From: Coprinellus micaceus
Lineage: Eukaryota; Basidiomycota; Agaricomycetes; Agaricales; Psathyrellaceae
Reading direction: 5' to 3'
Length of the DNA stretch: 64,000 nt
Assembly: GCA_951394405.1 (NCBI GenBank)
Contig: OX596345.1
Location: 620,001-684,000, forward strand
Part shown: piece by piece, positions 1 to 13,000 of the stretch
Layout: the number at the start of each line of letters is the position of its first letter
Position numbering within the stretch: position 1 is the stretch's first letter
Position numbers and translations under genes: made by a program
Notes under the pieces: generated by a model
Seen by the model: only the letters and a program-made list of their open reading frames with translations
What the model was told of the DNA's origin: nothing
Database searches by the model: none

Positions 1-647
1 TGGACTGCAAGATGTCCGAGGCCTCCACCGGCACCAGGGAGGACGACCCAGTCGTTCGGAACGGTCCTGGAGTATTTGAGGGCGCGGTAGACGGTGACAC
101 CAGCGCAGAGAACGGAGGCGGCGGATTCAGAGCTGATGCCCTCGGGGATGGGGGTGACGACGTTGACCCAGGATTGGACGTATTGCTGGAATGTACCATC
201 GGTAGTGTATCCACTGAGTTTGACGCTGGAGCAGTCTACATAGGTAGGAGATCAGGCACGCAATGCAGTTAGGGAATGAGGGAGCGACTCACTCTGCTCA
301 AGGCCTTTCCGGCATTGCTCGCAGGTCAAGCACGAGTAGGCTATCCACTTAATCCCAACCCTATCGCCAAGCTTCACTGGAGAGTCGACCGTGTCCTTCC
401 CAATCGCGACGACTTCGCCGACACCCTCGTGGCCTCCGACCAAAGGGACCCTGGGAGGGACAGGCCAATCGCCGAGGGCAGCATGAAGATCTGTATGGCA
501 AACACCAGTGCAGTGAAGGCGAATGAGACATTCTCCGGGCTTGAGGTCTTCGGGCTGCTTCACAGGGAAGTCTTCTTTGACTTGGACGCCTTGTCCAGTC
601 TGGGCGACGACGGCCGCCCTTTGAACCTTGGGGATGGTATAAGACAT
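1..647 (-). CDS. Zinc-dependent alcohol dehydrogenase, 5' part (cut by window edge)
   Basis: Medium-chain zinc alcohol dehydrogenase of the fungal ADH1 type, which interconverts primary alcohols and aldehydes with NAD(H), usually in the cytosol. Exon 1 is 647-293 and exon 2 runs from 235 off the left end; the intron (292-236) has GT/AG ends and restores the frame. Exon 1 shows the catalytic zinc segment CHTDLHAALGDWP and the GGHEGVGEVVAIG stretch, then the start of the structural-zinc cysteine cluster (CLTCEQCRKGLEQ, whose fourth Cys comes from exon 2). Exon 2 continues through a substrate-domain segment to the Rossmann glycine motif GAGGGLGHLAVQ. The start is the first Met of a family-like N-terminus (MSYTIPKVQRAAV). 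Only about 200 of the usual roughly 350 residues are in the window. Family call is firm; substrate preference is not known. Confidence 0.93.
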
Positions 648-734
648 GGTCGCTTGGCGTAGTTATGTGGAGGAGATAGGCGTAAGTAGTCGAGCAAGGT
701 GATTTGGAGAATGTTAGGGGCTAAACACGTCGCG

Positions 735-742
735 CTTTTATA
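735..742 (-). promoter_or_regulatory. TATA box candidate for the alcohol dehydrogenase
   Basis: TATAAAAG on the minus strand, about 90 bp upstream of the ADH start codon. Position and sequence fit a core promoter; the transcription start was not determined. Confidence 0.5.
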
Positions 743-2036
743 CCGACGTCAGTGATACAGGAGAGTGGTCCAGGTGACGTAGACGGGGCCCCGTCCATCG
801 AGCGAGCCCACCTAGCTATGCCCTCCACCATTGGCTACGCCGCAAGTAGCCTATGATACCAATCCACGGACCAGCGTCTGGACTCCACCCGCGGATGGGC
901 TCGGCTAGGCCTGCACCGCCTGACCTCGCCTGACCCACAACTTTTGGGGAGGATGGTATGCCGAGGGATAAGGCACATCGCGTCAAATCCTTCTAGAACT
1001 GCTTTGAATGCCACAAATCATTCCAGCGCTTCTCCAACACGATGCGAATTCGTACTTCCGAGGTTATAGGTCGCCGATTATGAAGAAAAGGGGTCTGGAG
1101 TCCCGTCGACATGGAGAATAGACGGTCATGGGGGAATGGCGAATAGATCGAATTCGCACGAAGTACCGTAGCTCTTGGACCCGAGGTCTATAGCTGGCCA
1201 GCATCTTGATATTGGCTGAGATATCATGGAGACAAGTCAAGAGATAGGGGATTTTCGGGCCTAAATTCAGTCCATGTGAGAAGAAGAGGTTTATGTCAGG
1301 ACATTGATCTCGAAGGCTCTGCCAAACACACACTGCAAGCGCCCGTTACCAGGCTCAACGCCGAACGGTTCCCCGCTTGTCAGGGGATAGGTCAGAAGAC
1401 CACACCGAGGACGGTTGAATGGAAATGGGGAGGAGTTGTCGGAATGAACGCCGGTTGGATGCCTTCAACCCGCTGTCAGCTGACGAATGGAGCGGCTAGC
1501 CGACCCCTCGAATCCAGTAATAATGCCCAATATATCAAAATGTGGGGGCGGAACGCCTGTAAAGGGTGACCAGGAGGAGGTCCTCGATAAGCAGCGCAGC
1601 AGATGTGGATGAACTGTGGGAAACCCTGGAATCGATATGGCGATGGTCGGGAACAGCCACAATTCTTGAATCTCGACACCCTCCTTCAAGCATCCAGCTC
1701 CACATGGCACCTCGAGTCTTCTTCTCGAGCTATGAACGCAGAGGTCGATTCATTCGTCGAAGAAGACGTGAACACAGACATAACGTTTGTCCTTCGCTAC
1801 GTAAAATCACAAGGGAAGAGTAGCTTGTTCCTCGAGAAGTGAGGGTTGCATGGACACGCTGTCGAACGTTCCCCGCGTTCGCCACTCCACACTGACGGAT
1901 CGACGCACGCCCAAGGGAGTCGTCTAAGCCTTCTCGACGTCTCGGGTTCGAACGTTCAGGCTCGTTCGATGCCTACCCGCCGAGGGGCGAGCGGCTACAT
2001 GTGGTGCTGTTGCCACCCAATGACTTGCGTGTCGGC
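743..2036. other. Intergenic region between ADH and sphingomyelinase copy 1
   Basis: Small ORFs of 60-97 codons occur on both strands, but none has family features or a splice-supported extension. The part from about 1700 shares short stretches with the region upstream of the second sphingomyelinase gene (for example the motif around GTCTTCTTCTCGAG near 1715 against GCCTTCTTCTCAAG near 4830). This suggests that the tandem duplication included upstream DNA. Confidence 0.5.
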
Positions 2037-2044
2037 TTTATATT
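2037..2044 (+). promoter_or_regulatory. TATA-like element, sphingomyelinase copy 1
   Basis: TTTATATT lies 47 bp upstream of the ATG at 2084. A closely matching element (TTATATT at 5165-5171) lies 44 bp upstream of the paralogue's ATG, so the core promoter was duplicated with the gene. Confidence 0.5.
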
Positions 2045-2083
2045 CCTGGGGGAAAGGTTGGGCATAGGCCGTCCTCCCAAGCA

Positions 2084-4373
2084 ATGCGAGCCTTCCAGAG
2101 CCTATATCTCGCCGTTCTTCTCGCGGTAGTGTCCGTCACCAATGCCGCGCTCGTCGACGATATCATCGACGCGATCACAGGGGCAGCTACCTGTGCAGCG
2201 TGCCATACCCTCTTCGTGCCTCTCAAGGTTCTCGCCGCGCTTGGAGACAAACCGTTCACCAGTACCTTCAAGGTCGTCTGCAAGGCAATAAACGTATGTA
2301 GACGATCTTGTACTACCTGGAAGCGACCTGACGTCACCCAGGTGGTCGACGATGACGTTTGTGAGGGGGCCGTTGGACAACAAGCGCCCGTCCTCGCGCA
2401 CAACCTCCGGTCGATCAACCCTCTCGGCCAAACGGCGACCAAGCTGTGCGACTCCCTGCTTGGGCTGTGCCAACAGCCAAAGGTCAACGCCTACGCTGTT
2501 CCGTTCGCCAAGCCGGCCCCTTCTTCATACACCAAGCCCGAGGCCGGAAAGAAGACACCCTTCCAAGTCGTCCACTTCAGCGACATCCACATCGACCGGC
2601 AGTACACTGTGCGTATCCACTCGCTCTTTGAAGCGATTGCAGCTGACCAAGATGGGGGTCGCAGGTCGGAGCTGAGGCCGAGTGCACAAAGCCTATTTGC
2701 TGCAGGAACTACGCAGACCAGGCCGGGAAGCCCGTTTCCAAGGCTGCCAAGGCCATGGGGATGAGGAACTGTGATACCCCCACTACCCTCGTGCACAGTT
2801 TGCTGAACCAGATTGGAGCCAACAACAAATTCTCGATCTTCACCGGGGACTTGGTCGAAGCCGCCGTTTGGCTCGTGAACCAGGCGTTCGTAATTTCTTT
2901 TCAATGCATTCCTAGTAAGCTAACTGCCTTCTTCTATAGAGGGGTCACTTCGGATATCAACACTTTCAACAGTGAGCTAGCCAGCATCCCCAAGGTCAAG
3001 GTGTACCCCGCCTTGGGGAACCAGTGAGTGTACAGTAGTGCGTCATCCGGAGTGATTTTACTAATGGTACCCAGTGAGTCTGCCCCTGTCAACCTCTTTC
3101 CTCGCAACGGGACGAAGGAAGGCAGCGCCCAATGGGTCTTCGACGCCGCCAGCAAGGGCTGGGAGCCTCTCATCGGCCAAGCCGCAGCGCAACAAGCGAA
3201 AACCAAGTCTGGCAGCTACTCTGTCGTTGTCCCCGGCACTAACCTGAGGATCGTGTCAATCAATACGGTGTACTGGTACAAGACCAACTTCTGGCTATAC
3301 GACGATAACAATCAGTTCCCCGACCCGAATGGCATCTTGGAGTTCACCGCATCCCAATTGCAGGCTGCTGAGGATGCTGGACAGCGTGTTTGGATCATCG
3401 CTCATATGCCGCCTAACCGGTACGATACCCTCCACGATCAGGTATGTTCGGTGTTCCTATCACTATAGCGAAGAATGCAACGCTGACATTGGCTGGACAG
3501 TCTCACTACTTCGACCAAGTTATTAATCGCTACAAGCACATCATCTCCGGCCAGTTCTACGGGCATAGCCATCAGGACCAGTTTGGTATCGCGTACTCGG
3601 ACTACAACAATCGCAATGTGAACACGGCCGTGAGCAATGCTTGGATCGTTCCTGCTATTACTCCTCGAAGTAAGTTCGCCTCTCCAAATATCCCACACCA
3701 GGTACTTACCCATCTTGTGCATTCGTCTAGGCAACAACCCCACGTTCAAGGTATACGATGTCGACCCCGATTCCTACGAGATCATGGACGCCAAGGTCTA
3801 CCGCGCTGACATCGACGATCCCAACTTCCACACCTCCCCCAACTGGACCCTCGACTACACTGCGCGTAGCACCTACGGCTCCATGCTCACCAGTCCCACC
3901 TGGCCTACTACCTCTCCCCTCGATGCCAAGTTCTGGCACCGCGTGACTGAGGTGTTTGAGAAGGACCGCAGCGCCTTCGACGTCTATCAGGGCCTACGCA
4001 AAGGCCCGGGGCAGGGTGTCGAGCAAATCGCATGCGCGGACGATGATTGCTGGAAGGACACGATTTGCGAGTTGCGGGGGATGAACGCCCAGTATGCGTG
4101 CAGGAGGAGTACCCCGGGGTTGAATATTAGGAGGAGGGATGAGAACGGGACGGAGTACCTTTCGCGAGTGCATGCGAATGCTGAATGTGCGGGTGCAGGT
4201 ATTAGCCATGTCTTCCACGAGCTCCCGGGGAAGAAGGTATGTTTTTTTGCAAGGACTCGTTGCATGTATCTGACGCCCCCCAGGACTCCATTGACTGGGA
4301 CGCCGTGCGGGCAGAGATCGATGCTATTATCAAGGAGGCTGAGGCGGTTAAAGGCGCGGGGGCGACTAACTAA
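2084..4373 (+). CDS. Secreted acid sphingomyelinase-like phosphodiesterase (tandem copy 1)
   Basis: Predicted 637-aa sphingomyelin phosphodiesterase of the calcineurin-like metallophosphoesterase family. Known members cleave sphingomyelin or related phosphodiesters in acidic compartments or outside the cell. Exons: 2084-2293, 2342-2608, 2665-2885, 2940-3023, 3075-3441, 3501-3669, 3731-4236, 4284-4373; every junction has GT/AG ends and keeps frame. A signal peptide (about residues 1-21) is followed by a cysteine-bearing saposin-B-like segment (about 25-120). The phosphoesterase domain then shows the metal-ligand blocks DIH (D151, H153), TGD, GNHE (259-262), AHMPP (H371) and GHSH (H405, H407). 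A cysteine-rich C-terminal region follows and ends in a lysine/glutamate-rich helix. All catalytic blocks are intact. The true substrate in this fungus is unknown, since fungal members may act on other phosphodiesters. Confidence 0.93.
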
Positions 4374-5164
4374 CGATTGATCGTGCGAGACGCACTCCTG
4401 CGGAGCGTGTACCGGTGTGTTGTTCGAGTTCTATACCCTCATATACCCTACCTCTGCGTCGGATCAATGAAAGCCTCGATATTTAGGGATGAGCTTCCAA
4501 CGGCCATGTCGAATCTAAGGCGCAGGAACTGTATTCAGGCAACAAAGAGACCACCGTTCTGGCACCTTGGTTGAACAGAGAGCAGCGAATTCCGGTCTAT
4601 GCGCTATCCAGATGACATAGGTTATCATCGAGGACCGGAGGTTGAGCGCGACGGGAGAGTCTATTGCCTCAGGAGCTCTCAGGAGACACAGTCACAGCTC
4701 TCGGCATTGCGACGGCATCACCTTGGGGACAAATCATGCTCACGACCGCCTGGATGATTCAGATCACAGCGCATCAGCTGTTGCCCCTTGCGACCCACCA
4801 ACCAAGGGCGACTCGACACATGGCACACGAGCCTTCTTCTCAAGCCAAGGGCTCCGAGATATGGTCGATCTCGAAGGATCTCCCTGGATCTCCCTCCAGC
4901 ACTGATCAGTACTTGCTGGCTCTCTTGGTGGGCCGTTCGCTGCGCAGTCACACGGTCCCTTGCCTTTCCACACTGTCGATCGCCCCCCGCATGAGCCCGC
5001 ATGGTCCTCTACGCTCACTCCGAGCGGTTGGTTGAGGCACGCCTCTTGAGGCGGCTGCAAAATTCAAAATCTTCAACGTTTGATGCTGCACATCGGCGAC
5101 TAGGGAACGTTCCATGTGGAGCAAGCTCGCGGGGGCTCACGGTCGCCTACATCCGCGAGTAGCC
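4374..5164. other. Intergenic region between the sphingomyelinase copies
   Basis: No supported gene. The stretch from about 4800 carries short segments resembling the region upstream of copy 1, consistent with a duplicated promoter; the 3' UTR of copy 1 must lie at the left end. Confidence 0.5.
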
Positions 5165-5208
5165 TTATATTCACGGGGTGGAGCTTCGGCAACCCTGTCT
5201 CCCCTCCG

Positions 5209-7530
5209 ATGCGCGCTTTCCAGCCTCTGTACCTAGCCGTGCTCCTCGCGGTGGTGTCCGTCACCAATGCCGCGCTGGTAGACGACATCCTCAGCGCGAT
5301 CACAGGTGCGGCCACCTGTGCAGCGTGCCACACCTTTTTGGTACCTCTCAAGGTTCTGGCTGCGTTCGGAGACAAACCCTTCACCAATACCTTGAAAGTC
5401 ATCTGTAAGGCGTTGAATGTGAGTGTGCCATGGGTTTTCTCAGTGTTGGAGTACCTCTAAATTCCTCCAGGTCGTCGACGACGATATCTGTGATGGGGCC
5501 GTTGCACTCCAAGCGCCCGCAGTCGCTCACGACCTCCGGAACATCAACCCCCTTGGCCAGACAGCAACTAAGCTGTGTGACTCTCTGCTCGGACTGTGCC
5601 AGCAGCCCCCTGTCAATCCTTACACCGTTCCTTTCGCTAAACCAGCACCTACCTCTTACACCAAGCCCGTGGCCGGCAAGAAGCCACCCTTCCAAGTTGT
5701 TCATTTCAGTGACGTCCACATCGACCGAAAATACGCTGTGAGCAAGTACAACTTATTGAGCTCATTGACGTCACTAACCAAGTACCGGCTGCAGGTTGGA
5801 TCCGAGGCTACATGCACGAAGCCTATGTGCTGCAGGACCTACGCCGACCAGGCAGGCAAGGCTATCACCAACCCTGCCAAAGCCATGGGTATGAGGAACT
5901 GCGACACCCCCGCTACCCTCGTGCACAACTTCTTGAGCTCAATCGGAGCCAACAACAACTTCTCCATTTTCACCGGCGATTTGGTCGAAGGCGCCCTTTG
6001 GCTCGTGAACCAAGCGTGCGTAGCCCCCCAACTTAATCCATAAAGTGTGTCCCTGAATATCCTCCTCTTCATAGGGAGGTCACTTCGGACATCAAGACGT
6101 TCAACAGCGAGCTGGCCACCCTCCCCCACGTCAAGGTGTACCCTACCTTAGGAAACCAGTCAGTATACCCATAATATCCGGGAAAGCAGTCTCACTGATA
6201 CCCTCCACCTCGTAACCAGCGAAGCGGCTCCTTCCAACCAGTTCCCTCGCAACCAAACCAAAGCGTACAGCGCTCAGTGGGTGTTCGATACCCTCAGCGC
6301 GGGCTGGGAACCCCTCGTCGGTCAGCCCGCCGCCCAACAAGCGAAGACCAAGTCCGGCAGCTACTCCGTCGTTGTTCCTGGCCAGAACTTGAGGATCCTT
6401 TCCATCAACACCGTGTACTGGTATAAGCCCAACTTCTGGATGTACGATGACAACAACCAGTTCCCCGACCCCAACGGTATCTTGGAATTTGCCTCCTCGC
6501 AGTTGCAGGCCGCTGAGGACGCCGGCCAACGGGTTTGGATCATCGCCCATATGCCGCCTAACCGATACGATACTCTATATGATCAGGTATGCTGCAGCAT
6601 CGGTTTGAATGTAGTACCGTGCTGACCCAGGGACACACAGTCGCACTACTTTGACCAAGTCATTAACCGTTACAAGCACATCATCTCTGGCCAGTTTTAC
6701 GGACACAGTCACCAGGACCAGTTCGGTATCCACTACTCGGACTACAACAACCGCAACGTGGACACGGCTGTGAGCAACGCCTGGATCGCCCCTTCTATCA
6801 CCCCTCGAAGTAAGCGCAATTATCGTCTCGCTTAATAGTGGTGCTGAATTGCATGTCCTTGTTCAGCCAGCAACCCTGGATTCAAGGTGTACGACGTCGA
6901 CCCCGACACCTACGAGATCATGGACGCCAAGGTCTACCGCGCCGACCTCAATGACCCCAACTTCCAGACCTCCCCCAACTGGAGCCTCAGCTACTCTGCG
7001 CGCGAGACCTATGGTTCCATGCTCGCTGAGCCCTGGCCCGCTACCTCACCTCTCGATGCCAAGTTCTGGCACCGTGTCACCGAGGTTTTCGACACGAATC
7101 GCGCCGCCTTCGATGTCTACCAGGGATTCCGCAAGGGACCTGGCTCTGATGTCGATCCGATCACCTGTGCGGATGATGACTGCTGGAAGAACACAGTCTG
7201 TCAGTTGAGGGCAATGAACGCACAGTATGCGTGCCTTAAGAGTACCCCGGGGCTGAATGTCAGGAGGAGGGATGAGAACGGAACCGAGACTGATACCGTT
7301 TCCCCGGTGCACTCTGATTCTGAGTGTGCGGGTCCTGGTATTGGCCAAGTCTTCCACGTTCTCCCGGAGAAGAAGGTGCGTTTTTTAGAGACTTTTGCTT
7401 CGTGTTCTTGTATCTCACGTGTTGACTCTAGGACGAAGTCGACTGGGAGGCTATTCGCGCAGAGATCGATGCTATTATCAAGGAGGCTGAGGCTGAGGCT
7501 GCCGCTGCCGCTGACACTACCACCAATTAA
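5209..7530 (+). CDS. Secreted acid sphingomyelinase-like phosphodiesterase (tandem copy 2)
   Basis: Predicted 641-aa paralogue of the gene at 2084-4373, same strand and 835 bp downstream. Exons: 5209-5418, 5471-5737, 5795-6015, 6075-6158, 6220-6586, 6641-6809, 6867-7375, 7432-7530. The first six exons have exactly the same lengths as in copy 1 (210, 267, 221, 84, 367 and 169 nt) and all introns sit at the same places and phases, while intron sequences differ freely. The signal peptide, saposin-like segment and metal-ligand blocks (DVHID, TGD, GNHE split by an intron, AHMPP, GHSH) are all kept. The C-terminus differs, ending in an alanine/glutamate-rich run and TTTN. Both copies appear functional, so this is a gene-family expansion rather than a decaying copy. 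Substrate is not established. Confidence 0.93.
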
Positions 7531-8115
7531 TATCGTCCACCTCCACCCTATTTATGTTATTTACCCTACGCCCCAGCAATAGTACCGTTTAGCACTTAAC
7601 GTTTGACGTTCAACTGTGGTATGGGTACTATGATGCGTGTCCCCTGGAACATAGTGTAAGGAAAAACCGACACCAGCATCTCGTCAGTCTGACTACGGGA
7701 GACTAGGTATGGGTAGAGCAGGGCTGGAAGCAGTGGGCGAAATTACAGTACATGTCCGCCTGGGGATGCATCTCGACGTGCCGTTCCTTCGACTCGAAAT
7801 CATTGAGCCTTGAGGGGTCAACTTCGCGACATGTCCGTGGGTTGCTCGCTAAACGTTCGAACCGTGATCTCGCCCTACCCGTTTTGATTGCTCCGGCCTA
7901 AATAGGCGCCCGTTGTCCATTGCGACGCTCGCGTTCCCTTGGAAGTCGCGGAGCTCAACCACTAAAATGTATTGCCCTGCTTCGTCGTACCTGCACTAAG
8001 TATATATCTATGACTGCGATCATGATTCAGTCCCTGTCATCCGTTCACCAAATCTCCCCAAAGGTCGTTACGATGCCAGCTTCGCCTCAAGATAAGCTAA
8101 TAAGTAGTAGATATC
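7531..8115. other. Intergenic region, convergent ends
   Basis: Lies between the 3' ends of a plus-strand and a minus-strand gene, so it should hold two 3' UTRs. No coding or RNA feature was recognised. Confidence 0.5.
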
Positions 8116-10053
8116 CTAAGCACATGGCCGCCTGCGACCAAATCCTGTGCTTTGAAGGGTCTGATATGACCGTACAAGCTCGTGCACCTCCTCCCAAATA
8201 TTGGGGGCCCAAGTTCCATACCCCTTTAGAACCCGCAAGTTTGGAAACAAACTCCCGATGAACGACGCGATCCGTGATTTCCTGCCGGATGGTAGCCTCA
8301 ACGCGGCCACATCAATTGGGGTCCCGGACGAGATCTCCAGAGCGCAAAGGCGGTGCTTCTTCGAGCGATCGTCGAACTTGGTGGTCGGCGAGGAGCACTT
8401 GCAAGCCGCATCTTGCGCTGCACGCGCTTCACACTGCTCCAGCGATTCCCCAAGATTCTCGTGACACACAAGGTGGGCATCGAAATGCAGAGCGAGATGC
8501 TGCAGGTTAGGACATTCCAGCCATACTGTCGTGGCCAAAAATGACAGACCAGGAAACGCCGGGTCCTGGCCAAGCGGGGTACCTCGAATCAATTTGGCGA
8601 ACATCCGCAGGGATGTGAGGGATGACCCCGCGCACAGCAAAGCCCCGCACAGGACACGGGTCATGGGGATTGCCAGCCCATAAGGAATTTGGTAGACCAA
8701 AACATGGCGGAGTTTCTTCGAGTTCTGCAAAGCGGAGGAGAAGGCGTCGCATGCCTCATGTACCGAAGGCCAGTGGCGGCGCGATTGAGGGGGTAGGGTC
8801 TCTGGGTTTATCCCCCGTTCGTCTGGTGGGAATCTGACATCTAAGTCTTCTAGGTTGGGATTTCCTTGCAATAGTAACCCGAGGCAAAGGTGAACCGGCA
8901 TAGGATCAGTAGCCGCAACGACGTTGAGGTTGATTTTCTGCAGGCTCTTCGGAGAGAGGGTTTTGATAATGATACACTGTTGATACTGCTTGGCTGTCAA
9001 TTTCAGTGACAGTAAATGTACGAGAGAAGAGTGTGGGTGCATGGCGAGTCCCTTCATCGAATAGTCGGCACTCCCGGCCCCGTTGGATTTCTTGGTGGTG
9101 ATGTCCAGATGCTGGAGAAGAAGTAGCTCACGGAGATGCCTAAACGCCCGCGGATCGAGTCGGTCTTTGGGGTAGAGGGTCACTGATGTGAGGCTTGCGA
9201 GCTTCGCGATGTGTGGGAAGAGGGACTCGTCAGTGGGTCCTGCATAGTGAAGTGACTGCAGGTTCCACGCGGATGTTGTGGTTGCTTGAAGTGCAAGGTG
9301 AGGGAGAAGCCGTCCCGGCTCACCCTCCTGGGAGATGTTGTTCAAGCCAATCTCGAGTCGCTTGAGGGCAGGAGAATCGAACAGGGAGCAAGTCGTTGGA
9401 CTCATGAAATCGACGGGTGAGAGCTTCACACTTTGCAATCTGGGGAAAATTGGACTCGGCATTCCGTGAAGAGCCAGACTCCCAAGATCACGGACCCATA
9501 CTGGAGGATGCTCTGCCTGTCTGCGTGACAGGGTAAAATCGCGAACGCGAGATGCATAGAGGTTGAAACGGTCCCAGTCCCTAGCGTTCGCTTCTTCTGG
9601 CTTCTAGCGGAAATCCTTCAGTGTTCGTCGAATACTTCAACAAAGAAAAAAGGGTCGTGTTCGTACCTGGGTGCTCTCGCGAAGAGTATCGAACCATGGC
9701 AAGAGCCTGAAAAGAGGCTCAAGGCCGTAAAGTTTTCCCGACAATAAGTCGGCCCCGGCTTCGAAGAAGGCCTTGTTGACGTGTAGCATGGGGAGGATGA
9801 GCGTGTTTGATCCAGACTGTCCACCACCTTCTGGGGCCAAGTCCCTGAGATGGAGGAAGATAATGGGAAGTATGTCTGCGCTGAAGAGCACCTCGCATGA
9901 CGCTCCCAACCCTCTATCTTCGTCTTCGCGGCTGTCTGTCATACCAGCAGGTTAGCGACGGACGTCACAATCCACGAGGCACTCACCAACGTCGAAAACA
10001 CCCAAAGCGCTAGCTAGCCCATTGGCCGAGACACCTTTTTCCAAGCTGGACAT
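8116..10053 (-). CDS. F-box/leucine-rich-repeat-like protein
   Basis: Predicted 607-aa protein from three exons: 10053-9987, 9935-9667 and 9603-8116. Introns of 51 and 63 nt have GT/AG ends and the frame is kept. Residues about 35-75 (SADILPIIFLHLRDLA and following, then HVNKAFFEAGADLL) resemble a degenerate F-box, a Skp1-binding segment of SCF ubiquitin ligases. The rest has irregular leucine-rich spacing of the kind seen in the large F-box/LRR families of Agaricomycetes (for example FPRLQSVKLSPVDF, NPNLEDLDV, FPNLRVLKGYG). These proteins are thought to recruit targets for ubiquitination, but no target can be inferred here. The upstream start at 10053 was chosen because it adds an in-frame first exon with a clean splice site; 9942 is an alternative Met. 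The F-box assignment is moderate, gene reality good. Confidence 0.75.
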
Positions 10054-13000
10054 CTTGCGGACACGTCGTGCCTACAAGTGGTGGCAGGTCAATAGCAGTA
10101 GAGTGCACATGTCTACCTGGCACTCCATAACCTCCCGCCTGGCATCAGATCAACAACGCGGCAGGGACTTGGCTGCGTAATGAAAGTCCTCGTTCTGCAG
10201 GGTCCTATGCTCATTCAGAAATGTCTAGTGCCGCAACGGACAGAGCAAGAGTTAATATGCCTCTCGGACTCCTTCTTTGCTTTCGCTGAAAGCGTGAGCA
10301 CGAAGCAAACGAGGGCCCACGCACTTACAGACCTTTTTCCGAGGCTTTGAAATGCTTTATTTCTTCGTGCATTACGGTTCAAGTTCAAGTGGGGATGGTT
10401 GAAAGTCTTTGAAAGTGGTTTGCCTGCAAGGTGGGTCACGCTTACGCGAACCCGATTTGGACGCGTTTGATTGTAATTTGTCACCCCGTAGCCTGAGCGA
10501 AGTCTGAGGGGGCTTCCTCAAGTTAAACTATTACCATCGTCATCGCCAACCTCCTAAAGCTCTTCAGACTCTTTATGTGCCGTTATATAGCCTCGGATGG
10601 GTGATACTGGAGGCGTCTGGAACAAAGGGTCACTCGAGGAACCGCTTCTAGACACTTCAAGTCTTCAACGCTTTTGGGGAGCCTTGACCAACGTACTTAC
10701 GAAGGGGATGAAAACGGCAGCAGACCTTTCTAGACTGCAAAATTTCTCGCCCTTCGCACACAGCTTTATCGATGTTGAAGAAGCGCAATGTGCCGCCTGG
10801 TCAAGCGAGTGAGATGACAGCCAATGCCGGCCCCCTCGCACGCGCTTTCCTCGACCTGCCAGATCAGACACCAAGGGTCGAGGCCAATACGCGTAGCCTT
10901 TACAAGAAACACCATATCTAGTCGACCGCGAGGATCTCTCAAACGGCGCCGAGCTCATCCCCCCTCAATCGCCTCGATGCGGACTTCCACTGCACCCAGC
11001 CCCAACCACCAGCGTCGAACAAACCTTCCCTCCTGCTCACCGAACGATGTACAAAAAGCCTCAATCAAGGGTACACCCTCCACAGGGGTGATCCCGGCTC
11101 AGAGACCAAAGAGCTAGATGATAACTGCAAGCAAAGGCTAACGCCAGCGGACCAAAGGTCCATCCGGTTGAAGGTTCCCTGACGTTCTGAGATAGGGCGG
11201 TCGCGAGTTGCCCATGAGAAGCCCTCGCCGCACGGGAAAGGGGGCAGATCCAAGCGAACAGGATCTCCATTCGGTCGGGTCAAAGGACCCTCAAAGGTTA
11301 TTAGTGGACGATTAGAGTCCAAGGCGGCCCCGGTTCTTTGCGGTATTTGGGTCACATCTCAGCGACTGTATTCGAGACAAGGGATATGCAGATTAACTTT
11401 GATCGTCATAGGCCTGGGTTGTGAACCTATCGAGATCCTTTCTGCTGCGACCATATCCGGATTCCGGGTTCTGCGTGCAAATCGCTGGGGGGAGTAGCGG
11501 GCCTGAAAGGATGTTTTGATGCGGACCCTTGGACTGCGACAGGAGCGAAAACCCTACGGACCGACGGGCGCTAAAATCGCGTATGTTCGGCCGAGCGTTA
11601 GCTCAGTGGGCCCGGCCTACGTTTCAAGTTGCCGTGGCTAACTGTGGGATGGTAGGTGGAGCCCTAAGGACTTCTGAGCTGGAGCTGGCTATAGGAAGAG
11701 TACACTACCATTGACGTGCTAAAATTGTGCTTCGCATTTGCTGATGTAGGCAATAGCGCCGGTCCGGGGTGTGCTTCGCCGGTGTCAGCGCCGTGGAGTA
11801 CCCTGCGACAAGAGAGGTTGAATTATGTGACCTTGGGAAGATGGGGTACGCGGAGGAGGCACTGTGAGATAAAGCGGAGAGAACGTAAGAGATTCTATGG
11901 AAGTTTGGAGGGGAGTTGTGGGTAATAGGAAGTTGCTTTGACAGCGGCGCTAATTTTAGCGACCCCTTTTCATGAATGGACAGGGGTAATGAAGTGCTGT
12001 ATGGGGTTGCCGGTACGGCATACCTGAACGACAACGATGACGGTGTTCCTTGCAGAGGCACCAAGGTGACGTACGGCAAGGCCTCCCAGGTGTTTAACCT
12101 TCAAGCTTCAAGTCGCGACTGGTTTGTGACGAGATGTTGGATGAAGGGACGAAGCTCAGTTGGGCGCTTGTTGAACGGGCGACGATCGGCCTCCCTGCCG
12201 TTTGACCGCCATGGTGCTCGGTACTCTAAGATAGTCAAGGAAGTCGAGTGGACACCTTGTTCCACTCATCTCCACAGCTGTCTCGGGAATGGCGTCCACA
12301 CTTACCCTTCTTGCAGACTTCCGAGGCTAGAAAAGGAGATGATCCATGCACTTGGGTTCAGGGGCCCGAAAGCGCCAATAACATGTGCTGGGCAGCCTCG
12401 AGGGTGACTGAAAGAAATGGGGTTCTTGTGCTGGTGCCAGCAGGTGAAGGAATGGAGACATCTATAACGCTGGGGCTGAGGCGTAGAAGTACTTCTACGA
12501 GCGCCAAGACTGCGTACGATTCGCTGAAGGTCCGGTGGAAAGCTCAATGATACCATGATGTCGTCGTGCGGACTGTACTACCTCAGAGATGCACTGCAGC
12601 GGGAGGGGGACGTTCGAGTTTCAGCTGCAGGGTGGCGTTTCGCGAAAGGGAGACATCCTGCCGCCTTGATGCCGCCGGGCATGGGCTTGGGATTGATACG
12701 CATGATCAACCCTTGTTGTTCGGGCTCACGAGGCCCGTACGACGAGGTTGGAATGTCCGGAGCTGCATACCGACGTCTGAACCCCTGCTAGCCTCGGTTA
12801 CAAAGATGAAGGGTGGACCTACATCTCACATTAATGACCCACTGCCTCGTGGGCGGGGAGCATGGGTATCCAGGTGCTTTGAGCCCACGTTACGCAACTC
12901 CCTCGGGCGTCGGAAGTCGTAGCGTGGCTGAAAATGATTTTTAGAACGACGAGGAGGGTACCGTAAAAGCCGTATTCCCGTCTTGGAGCAGTGAAAGGGG

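Noticed and set aside
11585..11660. Possible tRNA suggested by GTTAGCTCAGTGGG
   Set aside because: Only a D-arm-like segment is present; no matching anticodon stem, T-arm or acceptor stem could be drawn.
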